Of a DNA stretch of 6,641 nt, positions 4,775-6,641 are shown one piece after another (position 1 is the stretch's first letter; each line of letters begins with the position of its first letter). The position numbers and the translations under genes are program-made. A model generated the notes under the pieces. The model saw only the letters and a program-made list of their open reading frames with translations, had not been told where the DNA came from and searched no databases. The DNA comes from an uncultured Prevotellaceae bacterium (lineage in GTDB: Bacteria; Bacteroidota; Bacteroidia; Bacteroidales; Bacteroidaceae), in contig CACYKX010000174.1 of NCBI GenBank assembly GCA_902775075.1, positions 1,207 through 7,847 of the forward strand, written 5' to 3'.

Positions 4775-5986
4775 GTGGATACTCAAAATACACCAATCCA
4801 TGTAACGCTATGGCATAAGGATTTCTGGATGCTGGCGTTTGCTAATATGCTCCTGTCTATGAGTGCGTATATGCTCATTCCTATGATACCGCCTCATATG
4901 ATGAAACTGGGCTATGATCCGTTGATTACGGCCACAGCAATGGGTGTGTTCGGCATTGGTGTATTCCTCTTTGGACCTCTCATCAATTGGTATGTACAGA
5001 AATATCGTAGAAATAGGGTGTGCATCCGTGCCATGCTCTTCATGGCCGTCACGGTGGCTCTGATGTATTATTTGGAGGTTTATTCCCATTCGCAACTGGA
5101 TGTCTTCGTATTGATCGTTGACAGGTTGATGATGGGCGCTTTCTACGGTCTTGCCAAGATTATTCTCTGTGGAACGTTGATCATCGATAAATGTGAGAGT
5201 TTCCAACGTACCGAGGCTAATCATGTGATGTCATGGTTCGGAAGGTTCGCTTTAGCCATCGGACCTGTGGCTAGTCTGCCAATCTCCCAATTCTGGGGAT
5301 TCGGTTATACGCTTGTCGCGTCGGGAATATGTATCCTGGGAGCTATCATCCTCGTGGAAGCCGTATCATTCCCGTTTAAGGCCCCTGATGATGACTTGAA
5401 GAGATTCTCTCTTGATAGATTCTTCCTGCTAAGAGGAATGCCACTTTTCTTCATTCTCGTCTTAGTGGCCGCAGTTGTCGGAATCCTCTTTGCCTTGCCG
5501 ATGGCAGATCGATTCTTCGGTATGATGATGTTCGGATTTTTGATCGCGTTACTAGCAGAGAAATATGTATTCGCAGATGCCAACCTGAAGAGTGAGACGA
5601 TAACCGGTCTGATCATGATCGTGGTTGCTCTGCTGTTGCTCGTTACACGAGATATGCCAATAGTTCGTTCTATCGCTCCAGTGTTTATAGGATTCGGTGT
5701 AGGCATCATCGGAAGTCGCTTCCTGTTATTCTTTATCAAATTGGCAGGACATTGCCAGCGTGGAACCTCGCAGAGTACACATTTCCTAGGATGGGAATTG
5801 GGTATGAATATCGGATTGTTCGTCGGTATTGTGATGTGGCCGAAGAACGTTTCGCAAATGACGGAAAGTGCCATGAGAACCATCATCAACGAGCATTATC
5901 TGATCGGAATATCAGTTTGTCTTTTTGTGTTACTACTCTACAATTTTATTATACATTCTTGGTATATGCGTAATAAAAACCGGTAA
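4775..5986 (+). CDS. Major facilitator superfamily (MFS) transporter, 12 transmembrane segments
   Basis: A 403-residue inner-membrane secondary transporter. Twelve hydrophobic stretches can be drawn at about 17-39, 50-74, 82-101, 108-137, 149-171, 175-200, 221-244, 247-266, 275-292, 297-322, 336-355 and 374-396. A degenerate MFS motif A lies between helices 2 and 3 (GPLINWYVQKYRRNR, 67-81). The segment RGTSQSTHFLGWELG (329-343) is typical of helix 10-11 in MFS drug or sugar transporters. The central loop (201-220) is charged. The start is GTG at 4775, 4 nt after panB; the first in-frame ATG (4829, residue 19) would remove the conserved WHKDFW lead-in to helix 1. Spacing implies translation coupled to panB. 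The substrate is unknown; transport of a pantoate or pantothenate-related compound is only a guess from position. Confidence 0.9.
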   Translation: MDTQNTPIHVTLWHKDFWMLAFANMLLSMSAYMLIPMIPPHMMKLGYDPLITATAMGVFGIGVFLFGPLINWYVQKYRRNRVCIRAMLFMAVTVALMYYLEVYSHSQLDVFVLIVDRLMMGAFYGLAKIILCGTLIIDKCESFQRTEANHVMSWFGRFALAIGPVASLPISQFWGFGYTLVASGICILGAIILVEAVSFPFKAPDDDLKRFSLDRFFLLRGMPLFFILVLVAAVVGILFALPMADRFFGMMMFGFLIALLAEKYVFADANLKSETITGLIMIVVALLLLVTRDMPIVRSIAPVFIGFGVGIIGSRFLLFFIKLAGHCQRGTSQSTHFLGWELGMNIGLFVGIVMWPKNVSQMTESAMRTIINEHYLIGISVCLFVLLLYNFIIHSWYMRNKNR

Positions 5987-6001
5987 TAACCACAAAAGTT
6001 T

Positions 6002-6021
6002 CTTAAATTATAGAATTTGAG
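6002..6021 (+). terminator. Weak AT-rich hairpin after the MFS gene, possible terminator
   Basis: CTTAAATT and AATTTGAG can pair over 8 bp with one G-U pair around an ATAG loop, 15 nt after the transporter stop, followed by TAAGTATTTT. It is AT-rich and not a classic intrinsic terminator. Confidence 0.25.
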
Positions 6022-6058
6022 TAAGTATTTTAATATTATTTAGACACTCCAATTCGCT

Positions 6059-6084
6059 TATATTTGTCTTTTTCTGTATTTTTG
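6059..6084 (+). promoter_or_regulatory. Two candidate -7 elements for the moxR gene
   Basis: TATATTTG (6059-6066) and TATTTTTG (6077-6084) each match TAnnTTTG, 18 bp apart. The second is 39 nt before ATG 6124, a usual leader length. Neither has an obvious TTG at 18-21 bp upstream; in AT-rich DNA one of them may be chance. Confidence 0.5.
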
Positions 6085-6123
6085 CGCTTGAATTTAAGAT
6101 TTAGAACTAAATAACGTAGAAAT

Positions 6124-6641
6124 ATGGCAGAAGCTATAGACATCCGTGAACTTAATATTCGGATAGAACAACAAAGCCAGTTCGTCACGAATCTGACTCT
6201 TGGCATGAATAAGGTTATTGTCGGTCAGAAGCATCTTATCGATTCTTTGTTGATAGGTTTGCTGAGTGATGGTCATATCCTGCTTGAAGGTGTACCGGGA
6301 TTGGCAAAAACCTTGGCTATAAAAACACTTGCTCAATTGATCGATAGTGATTATAGTCGTATTCAGTTTACTCCAGACTTGTTGCCTGCTGATGTTGTGG
6401 GTACTCAGATATATTCTCAGAAGGACGAGACCTTCCAGGTGAAGAAGGGTCCTGTCTTTGCTAACTTCGTGTTGGCTGATGAGATCAACCGTGCTCCGGC
6501 AAAGGTGCAGAGTGCTTTGCTCGAGGCAATGCAAGAGCATCAGGTGACAATCGGTGAACATACTTTCAAGTTGCCTAACCCATTCTTGGTGATGGCTACC
6601 CAGAACCCAATAGAGCAGGAGGGTACTTATCAGTTGCCTGA
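6124..6641 (+). CDS. MoxR-family AAA+ ATPase, partial, N-terminal part
   Basis: A cytosolic AAA+ ATPase of the MoxR family, thought to act as a chaperone-like remodeller working with von Willebrand factor A domain proteins. The window shows 172 residues of the usual 320-330. A short N-terminal helix (1-30) leads into VIVGQ (31-35). Then come Walker A GVPGLAKT (56-63), the MoxR-typical [13 protein letters not shown] (81-93), Walker B VLADE (116-120) with INRAP, the [13 protein letters not shown] segment (131-143), and sensor 1 in MATQNP (N161). The reading frame is open to the window edge, so the arginine finger and lid domain are outside. In Bacteroidetes such a gene usually precedes a DUF58 protein and BatA/BatB-type VWA proteins, which I would expect to the right. 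It has its own promoter candidates and is separated from the MFS gene by 137 bp. Confidence 0.96.
   Translation, partial: MAEAIDIRELNIRIEQQSQFVTNLTLGMNKVIVGQKHLIDSLLIGLLSDGHILLEGVPGLAKTLAIKTLAQLIDSDYSRIQFTPDLLPADVVGTQIYSQKDETFQVKKGPVFANFVLADEINRAPAKVQSALLEAMQEHQVTIGEHTFKLPNPFLVMATQNPIEQEGTYQLP

Noticed and set aside
4808..5889. Minus-strand frames opposite the MFS transporter gene
   Set aside because: They are antisense to a clear 12-helix transporter and show no domain.

Overview
The window looks like a chromosomal segment from a Bacteroidales bacterium, probably Prevotella-like. Six of the genes have an exact Bacteroidetes-type -7 element (TAnnTTTG) just upstream. Two of these promoters have a TTG (-33) exactly 18 bp before it and one has a TTG 20 bp before it. 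Shine-Dalgarno sequences are weak or absent and leaders are A-rich, as expected in this phylum. The protein sequences (HsdM, PanB, MoxR) also read as Bacteroidetes-like. The genus is inferred from style, not proven.

Left part, minus strand (1-958): the N-terminal third of a type I restriction-modification methyltransferase (hsdM), cut by the window edge just before its SAM-binding motif. It is preceded on the same strand by a 46-residue gene encoding a very acidic Asp/Glu/Tyr tail. Next, on the plus strand (1199-2324), is a two-gene operon: a flavodoxin-fold NAD(P)H/FMN oxidoreductase with an iron-sulfur-flavoprotein-type cysteine cluster, then a GNAT acetyltransferase.

Middle (2325-3191): a 442-bp gap without a convincing gene that carries a cluster of perfect palindromes around GAAGTTAACTTC. 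It is followed by a minus-strand orphan protein of 111 residues. Right part, plus strand (3265-6641): a HAD phosphatase of the beta-phosphoglucomutase-like group, panB (first committed step of pantothenate and CoA synthesis) with its own promoter overlapping the HAD stop codon, a 12-helix MFS transporter starting with GTG 4 nt after panB, and the N-terminal half of a MoxR AAA+ ATPase, cut by the right edge.

The strongest unexplained signal is a matched pair of promoters. The two minus-strand small genes (818-958 and 2767-3102), more than 2 kb apart, share the same layout: an inverted repeat TCTGTGCA-N7-TGCACAGA placed exactly 7 bp upstream of TAnnTTTG, followed after exactly 3 bp by CGTGAAA. 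Both inverted repeats also lie in divergent intergenic regions. This suggests that one unidentified regulator controls both small acidic-rich orphan genes and perhaps the divergent neighbours. Most of the rest of the window is ordinary housekeeping or accessory content.
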